From NCBI GenBank assembly GCA_964421245.1, contig CAYQVW010000001.1:186001-250000 (forward strand): a DNA stretch of 64,000 nucleotides, read 5' to 3'. The stretch's first letter is position 1. Every line of letters begins with the position of its first letter. Below are positions 48,397-57,811 of the stretch, piece by piece. Below the pieces are notes generated by a model. That model searched no databases and was not told the origin of the DNA. It saw only the letters and a list, made by a program, of their open reading frames with translations. The position numbers and the translations under genes were made by a program. Source of the DNA: CAYQVW01 sp964421245 (GTDB taxonomy: Bacteria; Margulisbacteria; WOR-1; XYC2-FULL-46-14).

Positions 48397-49188
48397 ATGG
48401 ACTTGGGGCTAAAAGGGAAAAAAGCATTGGTATCTGGTGGGGCAGTCGGAATTGGTGAAGCAATTGTCAAGGATTTAGCAAATGAGGGGGCAAGAGTAGT
48501 TATTACTTCCAGAGATGAAAGTAGGTTAAAGAAGGTATTAAATGAAATTGGAGGAGAAGCTGCTGGACATTATGGCATTATCAGCAATATAACAGATGAG
48601 GGGGCTCCTGGTAAATTGGCTCAGGAGATTCAGTCTAATTTTGGCAATCTTGATATTGTTGTAAATAATGTTGGCAGTACCCTTGATGTATCAGATCCAT
48701 ACTGTTCTTTATCGGATTGGAAAAAAGTGTATCGCTTAAATCTTGAAGTAGCAATTGAGTTAAATAATTTGTTTATTCCCCATATGAAAAAGCAGGATTG
48801 GGGGCGTATTGTTAATATTAGCTCTACGGCTTCTATGGAAAATAATGGGCCGGTTCCATTTTGTGCTGTGAAAGCTGCTCTGACAGCTTATACACGATCC
48901 ATGGGTAGGATTTTGGCCATTGAGACAAAGAACGTTGTCATGTCTGCTGTATTACCCGGAATTGTCATCACTCGGGGTGGTCATTGGGAAAAGGTTTTAA
49001 AAGAAAGGCCGGAACATGCGGAGCAATACATTAAAGAGAGATGTCCTTTGGGTAGATTTGGGCAGCCTGCAGAAATTAGCATGATGGTAGCTTTGCTTTG
49101 TTCTAAATTAGCGTCATTTTGTCAGGGCTCAATTGTACCGGTAGATGCTGGGCAGTCAAGACATTACTATAATGTTAACGGATTATAA
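48397..49188 (+). CDS. Classical short-chain dehydrogenase with a Phe in place of the catalytic Tyr
   Basis: A 263-residue classical SDR (FabG size): SGGAVGIGEAIV for cofactor binding, NNVGST, RLNLEVA (Asn), ISSTAS (Ser) and then PFCAVKAA. The catalytic YxxxK reads FCAVK, with Phe155 and Lys159, so the proton-donating Tyr is missing. The C-terminus ends normally with VDAGQSRHYYNVNGL. It may be non-redox, or use a different acid. A good AAAGGAGGG precedes the ATG. Confidence 0.82.
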   Translation: MDLGLKGKKALVSGGAVGIGEAIVKDLANEGARVVITSRDESRLKKVLNEIGGEAAGHYGIISNITDEGAPGKLAQEIQSNFGNLDIVVNNVGSTLDVSDPYCSLSDWKKVYRLNLEVAIELNNLFIPHMKKQDWGRIVNISSTASMENNGPVPFCAVKAALTAYTRSMGRILAIETKNVVMSAVLPGIVITRGGHWEKVLKERPEHAEQYIKERCPLGRFGQPAEISMMVALLCSKLASFCQGSIVPVDAGQSRHYYNVNGL

Positions 49189-49212
49189 AGTAACTTTAAA
49201 AAGGAAGAAATA

Positions 49213-51003
49213 ATGAAATTAACTGATTATGTTGCGGATTTTCTAGCCAAAAAAGAAATTAAATATGTTTTTGGGTTGACTGGTGGAGCAGTTGTCCACT
49301 TGTTTGATTCTCTTGATAAAAAACCTGGCATTCAGCCGATTTTTACCCACCATGAACAGGCAGCGGCCTTAGCTGCTCAGGCCTATGCGCGCATTACCAA
49401 CAATTTAGGTGCGGCTGTTGTTACTACTGGACCGGGCGGTACCAATGCCATAACAGGAGTGCTGGCTGCCTGGATGGATTCGATCCCTTGTATCTTTATT
49501 TCTGGCCAAGCAAGGATGGAGCATACTTCCAGAGGCAAGCCGATAAGGCAATTAGGAATTCAGGAACTAGATATTGTTTCAGTGGTTGAGCCAATTACTA
49601 AATATTCTGTCATGGTTGATGATCCCAAAAAAATCAAATATTATTTGGAAAAAGCTATTAGTATTGCCCGTAGTGGCAGACCGGGTCCGGTCTGGGTTGA
49701 TATTCCACTAAACTTCCAATGGGCACAAATTGAACCAAGCAAGTTAATGGGTTTCAAGTTGCCTCCAAAAAAATCACAAGCAAAAAAAGAAGATCAACTA
49801 GAAGCTCAAATTAAAAAATGCGTTAATCTTTTGTGTAAATCCAAACGACCAATTATAGTGGCGGGTAATGGAATTAGGTTAGCAGGTGCGGTTGAAAAAT
49901 TTGAAAAATTAATAAAAGAGTTTGGAATACCTTTTGTTAGCAGTTGGAATTCTGGTGATCTTTTGCCTAATAATAATTCACTTTACCTTGGGCGGATAGG
50001 CATAGCTGGGCAGCGTGGGGGAAATCTGGCTGTGCAAAATTGCGATTTGCTGATAGCTCTGGGTTCTCACTTGAGCCTTAATCTTACCGGAACCAATAGT
50101 AGTCTTTTTGCTCGTAATGCCAAAAAAATCATAGTTGATGTTGATCCTAAAGAGTTGGCTTTTAAGAAGAAAACCATAGATTTACCAATTTGTTGTGATG
50201 CGAAACCTTTTTTATCCAAACTTAAGAGAAAACTCAAAAAGAACAACCTAAACCAAATTAAATGGTGGAGAAAAAAGTGTGAGAAGTATAAGTCTTATAA
50301 TTTGCCGCCAAAAAGCCAGAAAAAAAATTGTTTAATTGATCCCTATAAGTTTGTTGATTTGTTATCCGACCTGCTTGGTAAGGAAGATACGATAGTTGTT
50401 GATGGTGGCGGCACAGCTTTATATATGTCATTCCAGGGAATGAAAGTAAAAAAAGGTCAGAGATTAATTGTCTCAGCTGGGATTGCTGCTATGGGAACAG
50501 GCGTTCCAGATAGTATCGGCGCTTGTTTTGCCAATAATAAAAAACGTACAATCTGCATGATCGGTGACGGCAGCCTACAATTAAATATTCAAGAGCTGCA
50601 GACTATTATTCATCATAATCTCCCAATTAAAATTTTTGTTTTTAATAATAGTGGTTATCTTGCTATCCGTCATACCCAGGAAACATTTCTTAAAAAGCGA
50701 TTTATTGGTTCAGGTAAAAGAGGGGGGATTAGCCTGCCAGATTATCAAAAAGTTGCCAGGGCTTATGGTGTCAATGTGGTTAGGATTAATAATAACAAAG
50801 AGTTATCCCGGAAGATAAAACAGGTCCTCAAGCAATCTGGTCCAACTTTATGTGAAATAATGATACCAAAAGATCAGGAGTTGATTCCGCGGATGGGTTT
50901 TGATATGAATCCCGATGGTACGGGGTGTGCAAGACCGCTTGAGGATATGTTTCCATATCTTGATCGTGATGAGTTTATGGAAAATATGGTGGTTGATAGA
51001 TGA
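49213..51003 (+). CDS. ThDP-dependent acetolactate-synthase-like enzyme, probable sugar-branching enzyme
   Basis: A 596-residue protein: the catalytic Glu48 in FTHHEQAAALAAQAYAR, GPGGTNAITGVLAAW, a central FAD/nucleotide-like domain, and the ThDP motif GDGSLQLN through NNSGYLAI near 451-480. It is in the acetolactate synthase superfamily but sits among sugar genes. YerE-type relatives add an acetyl unit from pyruvate to a 4-keto-dideoxysugar to make branched sugars; that is the role I favour by context. True valine/isoleucine biosynthesis is the alternative. Confidence 0.85.
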   Translation: MKLTDYVADFLAKKEIKYVFGLTGGAVVHLFDSLDKKPGIQPIFTHHEQAAALAAQAYARITNNLGAAVVTTGPGGTNAITGVLAAWMDSIPCIFISGQARMEHTSRGKPIRQLGIQELDIVSVVEPITKYSVMVDDPKKIKYYLEKAISIARSGRPGPVWVDIPLNFQWAQIEPSKLMGFKLPPKKSQAKKEDQLEAQIKKCVNLLCKSKRPIIVAGNGIRLAGAVEKFEKLIKEFGIPFVSSWNSGDLLPNNNSLYLGRIGIAGQRGGNLAVQNCDLLIALGSHLSLNLTGTNSSLFARNAKKIIVDVDPKELAFKKKTIDLPICCDAKPFLSKLKRKLKKNNLNQIKWWRKKCEKYKSYNLPPKSQKKNCLIDPYKFVDLLSDLLGKEDTIVVDGGGTALYMSFQGMKVKKGQRLIVSAGIAAMGTGVPDSIGACFANNKKRTICMIGDGSLQLNIQELQTIIHHNLPIKIFVFNNSGYLAIRHTQETFLKKRFIGSGKRGGISLPDYQKVARAYGVNVVRINNNKELSRKIKQVLKQSGPTLCEIMIPKDQELIPRMGFDMNPDGTGCARPLEDMFPYLDRDEFMENMVVDR

Positions 51004-51881
51004 AGAAGAACACGCTTTCTGTAATAATGTGTAATTATAATTACGGACAGTATATTAAAGAAGCATTGGAGGCAATTTTAACACAATCCTATCAGCCTAA
51101 AGAGGTAATCGTTGTGGATGATGGTTCAACAGATGATAGCGTTAAAATCATTGAGAGGTTGGCAGAAAAGTATTCTTCTTTAGTTTTTATCAAGAATGAA
51201 AAAAATATGGGGTCGCTCTTTTCTGTCAATTTGGCATTGAGCAAAACAACAGGAGATTATATATATTCGGCCTCCTCTGACGACAAGATTCTACCCGGTT
51301 TTTTTGAAAAAACCATGAATCTCTTGAATGAATATCCTGAAGCGGTTTTTTGCTGTTCGGATCCAGTATTTTTTGACGATGAAAGCAATAAGATTAAGGT
51401 GAAGTCCTGGGGGATAACGGATAAATCTTCCTTTTTCCCACCCGAAAAAATTGTTGAGCATTTAAGAAGAAGAAATTTTTTGATCGCCGGCCATACTCTG
51501 ATTCTAAAGAAGAAAACACTTCTTGATGCAGGTGGTTATATACCGGAACTCAAATGGCATGTTGATTGGTTTATGCACCACGTTTTCGCTTTTAGGAGCG
51601 GGATATGTTATATCCCCGAAGGATTGGCAATGCTTAGGCAGCATCGTGCTTCTTTTTCTTCAGCCGGTAAAAGGGGAAAACAACAACTTAATGTTTTGCG
51701 ATTTATGCTTGATCTTTTTAAAACATCTTCATACAGTGATGTAGAGAACGATTTTAAGAGGAGTAAGATCCTTTCGGTCTTTGGCTTGCCTTTGTTAAGA
51801 CTGATGTTTTTGGATCACAAGTACTTTGAATATTTTAATTTGCGGATGGTCCGGTTTGTGATTCGAGATATTATCAAATGA
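51000..51881 (+). CDS. Family 2 glycosyltransferase
   Basis: A 293-residue GT-A enzyme: SVIMCNYNYGQYIKEALEAILTQSYQPKEVIVVDDGSTDDS, and SASSDDKILPGF as the metal-binding region (SDD). There are no convincing membrane helices. It adds a sugar to a lipid-linked oligosaccharide at the cytoplasmic face. It overlaps the ThDP gene and the flippase gene by 4 bases each. Confidence 0.9.
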   Translation: MKKNTLSVIMCNYNYGQYIKEALEAILTQSYQPKEVIVVDDGSTDDSVKIIERLAEKYSSLVFIKNEKNMGSLFSVNLALSKTTGDYIYSASSDDKILPGFFEKTMNLLNEYPEAVFCCSDPVFFDDESNKIKVKSWGITDKSSFFPPEKIVEHLRRRNFLIAGHTLILKKKTLLDAGGYIPELKWHVDWFMHHVFAFRSGICYIPEGLAMLRQHRASFSSAGKRGKQQLNVLRFMLDLFKTSSYSDVENDFKRSKILSVFGLPLLRLMFLDHKYFEYFNLRMVRFVIRDIIK

Positions 51882-53263
51882 AAGAAAAAATTAATAATCT
51901 ATTGAAACTATTTGCTATGAATAAGGCTGTCTTATGGGGCGTAATAGCTCGTGGATGGACTGCCATTGCTGGAGTCATCACTGTTTTCTTGGTAGTCTTT
52001 TTCTTTAGCCCTGTTCTTCAGGGATACTACTTTACTTTCCATAGCTTGTTGGCTCTTCAAATTTTTGTTGAATTGGGGTTATGCAATGTGATTCTTCATT
52101 TTGCCAGCCATGAGTGGGCAAAATTAAGCTTTGATGAAAAAGGAAATATAAAAGGGGATAAAGATGCTTTGTCCAGATTGAGAAGTTTAGCCAAAGTATC
52201 ATTTTTGTGGTATTTCTTTGGAGGATTAATATTATTTGTTGGGTTAAGTTCTGTTGGATACCTCTTTTTTGTCAGATCTGCACAAAATGGGATAAATTGG
52301 GTTTATCCTTGGTTGGCCCTCTGTGCTCTTACAGGAATCAATATGTGGCTGCTCCCTTCTTTTTCACTTTTAGAGGGAAGCAATCAGATGGCACAGGTTA
52401 ATCGTTATCGTTTTATCCAGGGTGTTATAAGATCTGTTTCTACCTGGATAATTATTTCACTTGGGGGAAAATTGTGGGCAACAGCCGGAGCTGTTTTTAT
52501 TCCTCTTTTTTGGACAGCATACTTTTTATGGAAAAAATATTTTAACTATTTCAAAGATCTTTCTCGTCGTATTAGTGGTCCCAGATTAGATTGGCAAAAA
52601 GATGTTTGGCCGATGCAATGGAGATTAGCCGTGAGCTGGCTAAGCAATTATTTTAGCTTTTATATTTTTACCCCGGTCCTTTTCTTTTTTAAAGGTCCGG
52701 TAGTCGCGGGGCAGATGGGAATGACCTGGAGTATTGTCAATGCACTCTCCTTGATCTCTGTAGTCTGGATTTTTGCAAGGGCTCCGGAATATGGTATTTT
52801 AATTGCAAAAAAACAGTATGATAAGTTGGATAAACTGTTTTATCGATCTTCGGCGGCGGCAATTGGTGTTTCTATGTTTGGTTCTGTTATTATATTCATA
52901 TTTGTTTCAATCCTGTATGCAATTGGTCATCCTTTCTCGGTTAGATTTCTTCCTCCTCTGCCTACCGGTTTTTTGTTAATAGCAACTGTCTTTATGCAGG
53001 TATTTTACGCAGAAGGAACCTATCTTAGAGCGCACAAAAAGGAGCCTTTTATGTTATTGTCTTTGATAACAGCAATTATAATTGCTGTTTTTGTTGTAAT
53101 AACCGGATGGTTGTGGGGTGCACTTGGGGTTACTTTTGTATACATGTTAGTCGTTGTTTTCATTATTTTTCCGTCTGGAACGATTATTTGGTATCGTCAC
53201 CGAAGGGATAGGGGTATTTCAGATGAGGGTGTATTTGACGACGAGGGGGGATATATATCATGA
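51878..53263 (+). CDS. Polysaccharide flippase-like membrane protein (Wzx/MATE-type)
   Basis: A 461-residue integral membrane protein with about 12 hydrophobic helices. The N-terminus has LWGVIARGWTAIAGVITVFLV, and the overall size and helix number fit the O-unit flippases (Wzx), which move lipid-linked oligosaccharide across the inner membrane. No sequence motif is diagnostic. Its position between a glycosyltransferase and a sugar methyltransferase supports this. Confidence 0.75.
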   Translation: MKEKINNLLKLFAMNKAVLWGVIARGWTAIAGVITVFLVVFFFSPVLQGYYFTFHSLLALQIFVELGLCNVILHFASHEWAKLSFDEKGNIKGDKDALSRLRSLAKVSFLWYFFGGLILFVGLSSVGYLFFVRSAQNGINWVYPWLALCALTGINMWLLPSFSLLEGSNQMAQVNRYRFIQGVIRSVSTWIIISLGGKLWATAGAVFIPLFWTAYFLWKKYFNYFKDLSRRISGPRLDWQKDVWPMQWRLAVSWLSNYFSFYIFTPVLFFFKGPVVAGQMGMTWSIVNALSLISVVWIFARAPEYGILIAKKQYDKLDKLFYRSSAAAIGVSMFGSVIIFIFVSILYAIGHPFSVRFLPPLPTGFLLIATVFMQVFYAEGTYLRAHKKEPFMLLSLITAIIIAVFVVITGWLWGALGVTFVYMLVVVFIIFPSGTIIWYRHRRDRGISDEGVFDDEGGYIS

Positions 53264-54462
53264 ACTGCCGAATATGTGATTCAACAGATCTAGAATTGGC
53301 AATTGATCTTGGAATGCAGCCCTGGGCCAATAATTTTTTGAAGAAAGAAGATGTTGGCAAGGAGCCTTCATATCCTCTGCATGTTGTTTTTTGTCATAAC
53401 TGTTCCACCGTCCAGCTTGATTACACCGTGCCAAAAGAAACGATGTTTGCTGATCATACCTATTTATCTGGAATTACAAAATCTTTGAGCCAGCATTTTA
53501 AAAATGTTGCAGATGAAGTTGACTCGCAATTTTTTAGGGACCTCTCTAGCAAAAGTGTTCTGGATATTGGCTCTAATGATGGGACACAATTAAAACATTT
53601 TAAGGACCTAGGATATGATGTCTTAGGGGTAGAATCGTCAAAGACTACGGCCGAGATTGCAAATAGTTCCGGAATTAAAACCCTGAATAAGTTCTTCAAT
53701 TTAAAGACTGCTAAAGAGATTAACAAGAAGTTCAATATAATAAATGCGGCTGGGGTGTTTTTTCATCTCGAAGAACTACACTCGGTTTGTGACGGGATTC
53801 GAGAATCATTAGCTGATGATGGAGTCTTTATTGTCCAGTTTCTTTATATGAAGAGAATTATGGAAAATCTGGCCTTTGACCAGATCTATCATGAGCATCT
53901 GCTCTATTATAATTTAAAGACTTTAGAAGAATTATTGGGCCGGCATGGGCTGGAAACGTTTGATGCCTATTTATCTCCAATTCACGGAGGAACCATGATG
54001 GCCTTTATTTCTCATAAGGGGAAGAGAGATAAATCAAAGAGACTTGAGGGCTTGTATAAGAGTGAAGATAGCAAAAAAGCTAACCAATTTGAAACCTACC
54101 TGGAATTTGCTAAGAGAATTGAAAAGATGAAAAAGGATAATTTGGAATATCTTGATCAAAAGAAAAAAGAGGGGAAGAGAATCTTTGGCTTTGGCGCTCC
54201 GGTAAAGGGAAATACTTTATTAAATTATTTTGGCATTGGCAAAGAATATCTGGATTGTTTGGTTGAGAAAAATGAATTGCGTCGGGACCTTTTCTCACCG
54301 GGCCAGCATCTGCCAATATTAATAGAGAAGGAACTAAAAGAATTGCCTGATGTTTATTATGTTCTAGCCTGGAATTTTAAAAAAGAAATTTTAGCAAACA
54401 ATCAGCATTTAATTGATGATGGAATAGAATTTTATTTCCCGGTAAATCCAAAGGAGATTTAG
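53260..54462 (+). CDS. Sugar C-methyltransferase (NovU/TcaB9-type)
   Basis: A 400-residue canonical C-methyltransferase: zinc ligands in CRICDS and CHNCSTVQ, LDIGSNDGTQLKHF for SAM, the full YHEH motif in DQIYHEHLLYYN, then FISHKG and FGFGAPVKGNTLLNYF in the C-terminal domain. These enzymes add a methyl to C3 of dTDP-4-keto-dideoxysugars. With RmlA/RmlB in the same window, a branched-chain deoxysugar is expected in the polysaccharide. Confidence 0.92.
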   Translation: MNCRICDSTDLELAIDLGMQPWANNFLKKEDVGKEPSYPLHVVFCHNCSTVQLDYTVPKETMFADHTYLSGITKSLSQHFKNVADEVDSQFFRDLSSKSVLDIGSNDGTQLKHFKDLGYDVLGVESSKTTAEIANSSGIKTLNKFFNLKTAKEINKKFNIINAAGVFFHLEELHSVCDGIRESLADDGVFIVQFLYMKRIMENLAFDQIYHEHLLYYNLKTLEELLGRHGLETFDAYLSPIHGGTMMAFISHKGKRDKSKRLEGLYKSEDSKKANQFETYLEFAKRIEKMKKDNLEYLDQKKKEGKRIFGFGAPVKGNTLLNYFGIGKEYLDCLVEKNELRRDLFSPGQHLPILIEKELKELPDVYYVLAWNFKKEILANNQHLIDDGIEFYFPVNPKEI

Positions 54463-54463
54463 T

Positions 54464-55375
54464 ATGAAAATATTAGTTACAGGTGCGACTGGTTTTCTTG
54501 GTACTATTCTTTGTTTAGAGTTAGAAAAAGAAGGGCATGAAGTAACCCGTTTGGGATCAAAAAATTGTGATCTTACTGATCCTGATTCTCTTATGAAGTT
54601 CAATAATAAAAAATATGATCAGATCTTTCATTTGGCTGCATGGACTCAGGCTGGAGACTTTTGCCTGACTCATACCGGAGAGCAATGGATTATTAACCAG
54701 AAAATAAACACAAGTGTTCTCACCTTTTGGAAAGAGCATCAGCCTCAGGCAAAAATGATTTGTATGGGATCAAGCTGTTGTTATGACCCAAATGAAAAAT
54801 TAAAAGAAGAGAATTATTTGAAGGGAATTCCGATTGACAGTCTATTTACTTATGCTATGACCAAGAGGATGCTCTATACCGGATTACTGGCACTAAATAA
54901 ACAATTTGGTTTAAAATATCTTTGCTTTGTTCCTTCTACGTTATATGGTCCGGGTTACCATACCGATGGCCGTCAGATGCACTTTATTTTTGATCTAATC
55001 AAGAAGATTATTAAGGACAAAGTTGTTACTTTATGGGGGGATGGGAACCAGAAGCGGGAATTGGTTCTTGTTTCTGATTTTGTCAAAATCATGCTTGAGC
55101 TTAATAAAACAGAGGAAAATGATTTGATTAATATTGGGGCAGGTGAGGAGCATTCTATAAAAGATTTTGCGAAGATTATTTGTAAAAAAACCGGACGAGA
55201 TTTTAAATCGATTCAATTTGATACTTCAAAATATATTGGAGCAAGATCAAAATGTTTGGATATTAAAAAATTGAAGAAACTGATTCCGAACTTAAAATTA
55301 ACAACACTTGAGGCCGGTCTTGATAAAACGATAGAATGGATGGATGATCAAATTAAAAAGGGAAAAATTAAGTGA
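54464..55375 (+). CDS. NAD-dependent epimerase/reductase (GDP-fucose synthase-like SDR)
   Basis: A 303-residue SDR: VTGATGFLGTILCLEL, MGSSCCYDP, and FTYAMTKRMLYTGL (YxxxK). The YAMTKRML pattern and overall size recall GDP-L-fucose synthase-type epimerase-reductases. It has a GGAGA ribosome site and overlaps the next glycosyltransferase gene by 4 bases. Confidence 0.82.
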   Translation: MKILVTGATGFLGTILCLELEKEGHEVTRLGSKNCDLTDPDSLMKFNNKKYDQIFHLAAWTQAGDFCLTHTGEQWIINQKINTSVLTFWKEHQPQAKMICMGSSCCYDPNEKLKEENYLKGIPIDSLFTYAMTKRMLYTGLLALNKQFGLKYLCFVPSTLYGPGYHTDGRQMHFIFDLIKKIIKDKVVTLWGDGNQKRELVLVSDFVKIMLELNKTEENDLINIGAGEEHSIKDFAKIICKKTGRDFKSIQFDTSKYIGARSKCLDIKKLKKLIPNLKLTTLEAGLDKTIEWMDDQIKKGKIK

Positions 55376-56508
55376 AAAAGCTGGTTATTCTTGACCATTT
55401 TTTAATGGATATAAAGGGTCATGAGGAGACATATGATTTTGCAATAGCAAAAGAAGCTATTAGGCAGGGGATAAAAACCGAAATATGGTGTCCCAAAAGA
55501 GAAAAGCCACAGCCCGAATTTGTTAAACAGTGCCTAAAGCAGCCTTTTTGGAAGAAAAAAAATCTTTTAAAAATGATTTTTGCGGCGATGATGAGTATTT
55601 TTGAATGGAGAAGCATATTTAAAAATAATAAACTGGATCAAGAAACCACCGTATTTGTTCAATCGGTCAGATTACCTATCCTCTTATTTTTTTCCCTGGG
55701 TACATTGGGAATTAAGCTTGAGCCAAGAGTAATAATAGTTTTAAGACGTGGCTTGAGAGAATACAATAAACTGTTGTTGCGCTGTCTTTATAAGAAGGGG
55801 AATGTCTTATTTTATGCTGACAGCGAAGCAATAGTTAATGAGTTATTGTCTAATGGAATATCCTCGGCAAAACTACTTCCAATGCCTCATTTATTGCTTA
55901 TAAAGAGGGTTCAGAGTCAGGATAATAAAATAGCTATAGGATATTTTGGAGGAGCGCGTTTTGATAAAGGATTTGATCTATTGCCTAAAGTTATTGAAAG
56001 GGTTTTGCAAAACCACCCGCAGGCCTCTTTTATTATCCAGGCTTATGATTATAAACAATCGGATGAAATAAAAAGGGCAAAAAATGCAATCTTCTCAATC
56101 CAAAATAAATATCCCAAAAGAATAAAAATGCTTAAAATATACTTATCCGAATCTGAATATAAAAAGCAGATGAAGCAATGTTCGATTCTTTTGGCCCCGT
56201 GCAGAAGAGAATTTTATGGGGAGGGAACTTCGGGTATTTTGGCCGAAGCAATTAGTGGAGGGGTCTGGGCGGTGGTCCCGTCTAAAACCTGGATGTCTGC
56301 TCAAAAGAGCCGGTATGATAAAATTTCTACTTTTGATGAATATGCTACCGAGGATATTTCTGGAGCTATTGATTATTGTTTAAGCAAAGAGAAGGGTTTG
56401 GATACGAAGAGAATTGATAATCAGATTAGCTCGTGGCTCAGGTTTCATTCTGCTTCTAATTTTTTAAAAGTAGTGAGTGCAACAAAAAACAATACTACAG
56501 GAACCTGA
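55372..56508 (+). CDS. GT4-like glycosyltransferase
   Basis: A 378-residue GT-B enzyme. The N-terminal half is divergent; the C-terminal half shows IGYFGGARFDKGFDLLPKVIERVL, and EGTSGILAEAISGGVW, the E-x7-E type sugar-nucleotide site. It starts with GTG. Its last 64 bases overlap the convergent membrane-protein gene on the other strand. Confidence 0.82.
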   Translation: MKKLVILDHFLMDIKGHEETYDFAIAKEAIRQGIKTEIWCPKREKPQPEFVKQCLKQPFWKKKNLLKMIFAAMMSIFEWRSIFKNNKLDQETTVFVQSVRLPILLFFSLGTLGIKLEPRVIIVLRRGLREYNKLLLRCLYKKGNVLFYADSEAIVNELLSNGISSAKLLPMPHLLLIKRVQSQDNKIAIGYFGGARFDKGFDLLPKVIERVLQNHPQASFIIQAYDYKQSDEIKRAKNAIFSIQNKYPKRIKMLKIYLSESEYKKQMKQCSILLAPCRREFYGEGTSGILAEAISGGVWAVVPSKTWMSAQKSRYDKISTFDEYATEDISGAIDYCLSKEKGLDTKRIDNQISSWLRFHSASNFLKVVSATKNNTTGT

Positions 56509-57809
56509 TACATGACCACTCTATTTATTAGGGTTCCATCTACTAAGAATTGAAAATTGTGCGGGTTATAAAAAGCATAAATAATCATTAGGAGATCAAA
56601 AATTATTATGATGAGTAAGTATTTTAACTTAGAATTATATATTTTGGACCAATAAAATATCAAAACAAATACAAAGACAAACCACAATATCTGCCAGTCA
56701 GCATAAGTAAACAGTTTTGCCGAAAGATGATAGAGGATTTTAGACAAAGTTGGAAGTCCAAAACGTAAATTTTCATAAGAAGGGGGGGTGCTGGTTCCAG
56801 TAATAGAAAGAATTCCTCCTGCTTTTCTCATTAAAAAGCTGTTGTGAAAGAAGAGCCAGGGAGAGGAGAGGATGGTTGACAAAAGAATGAATTTTAGCCC
56901 CAATTTCCATTTAGTTTTATCCTCAAAGAAAATATATATTAGTAATGCTATTATTGCCAAAGCCCACAAAGGTATTCCAGATTGTTTTACAAAATTACCA
57001 ATTCCCAAAAATATGGCCGAAATGTATAGATTTGGATTATCTTTGTTTTGCATCCACCTGAATAAATAAATTATTCCAATCGAATAATAAAAGGTCTGCA
57101 TAAAATCTGTATAGGCGGTTCCGGCATGATAAATTATCAGCGGAAATGAGGTTAGCAAAAACGTAAAGACAAGAGAATAGAAGCGGGAGATATTTTTTCT
57201 AAGATTTATGTAAAAGAGTGAGATAAGAGAGACAAAACAAAGTGCAAATACGATTTTGCCCAAAGCATCATTCCACGAGCCTATTCCATAATAAATATAA
57301 GCTTGAGAGAGTGGGTTAAGATAAGGGTGGGGACCGGCCAGCTCAATGCTTTGATCTGTTAGAACGTGCCCAGTAGTAAATATTATCTTTGCAATGCTTC
57401 CCTGTCTCCATAGATCATCATAATTTATAATCGGTTTTACTGTTGCGTCAAAGAAAACATAGAAAACAATCAGAAGAATCATTAAAATTAATGCTTTTTC
57501 TTTAAGAGTTAGTGAAGTTAAAGGATTTTTAAGCGAACGGAGATTTAATAAACTAACTTTTCTTATGATCAGAAAGGAAATCAGCAACAGAAGAAGGACC
57601 AAAGCCGGTCCAACAGCCATAATTAAGCTAAGTTTGAAGCCGAGTAGAGAGAGAACAAACATTTCCAGGCCAATTAATCCAATTCCAATTCCCCAGGAAA
57701 GAGATAATCTTTCAAAAAAAGGAAAAGATTTTTTGTTTTGGTCGATTATAGCTACAATGCCAATTCCCAAAATTAAGGGAAATAAAATTGTTAAAATAAA
57801 TCTAATAAT
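56445..57809 (-). CDS. GT39/ArnT-like membrane glycosyltransferase with a probable ATT start
   Basis: About 454 residues with about ten membrane helices. The extracytoplasmic segment KPIINYDDLWRQG carries the acidic pair expected for GT-C enzymes, and HAGTAYTDFMQTFYYSIG is typical of this group. No ATG, GTG or TTG lies in frame near a ribosome site; the first such codon (TTG, 57770) falls in the middle of the first membrane helix and has no Shine-Dalgarno. A GGAGG (57818-57822) overlapping the end of the upstream gene is 8 bases before an in-frame ATT at 57809, which I take as start. It overlaps the convergent GT4 gene by 64 bases. Confidence 0.72.
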   Translation of the reverse strand: MIRFILTILFPLILGIGIVAIIDQNKKSFPFFERLSLSWGIGIGLIGLEMFVLSLLGFKLSLIMAVGPALVLLLLLISFLIIRKVSLLNLRSLKNPLTSLTLKEKALILMILLIVFYVFFDATVKPIINYDDLWRQGSIAKIIFTTGHVLTDQSIELAGPHPYLNPLSQAYIYYGIGSWNDALGKIVFALCFVSLISLFYINLRKNISRFYSLVFTFLLTSFPLIIYHAGTAYTDFMQTFYYSIGIIYLFRWMQNKDNPNLYISAIFLGIGNFVKQSGIPLWALAIIALLIYIFFEDKTKWKLGLKFILLSTILSSPWLFFHNSFLMRKAGGILSITGTSTPPSYENLRFGLPTLSKILYHLSAKLFTYADWQILWFVFVFVLIFYWSKIYNSKLKYLLIIIIFDLLMIIYAFYNPHNFQFLVDGTLINRVVMYQVPVVLFFVALTTFKKLEAE

Positions 57810-57811
57810 AA

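Noticed and set aside
49213..51003. Acetolactate synthase for branched-chain amino acids (ilvB)
   Set aside because: No regulatory subunit or ilvC/ilvD neighbours; it is surrounded by sugar genes. Kept as an alternative only.
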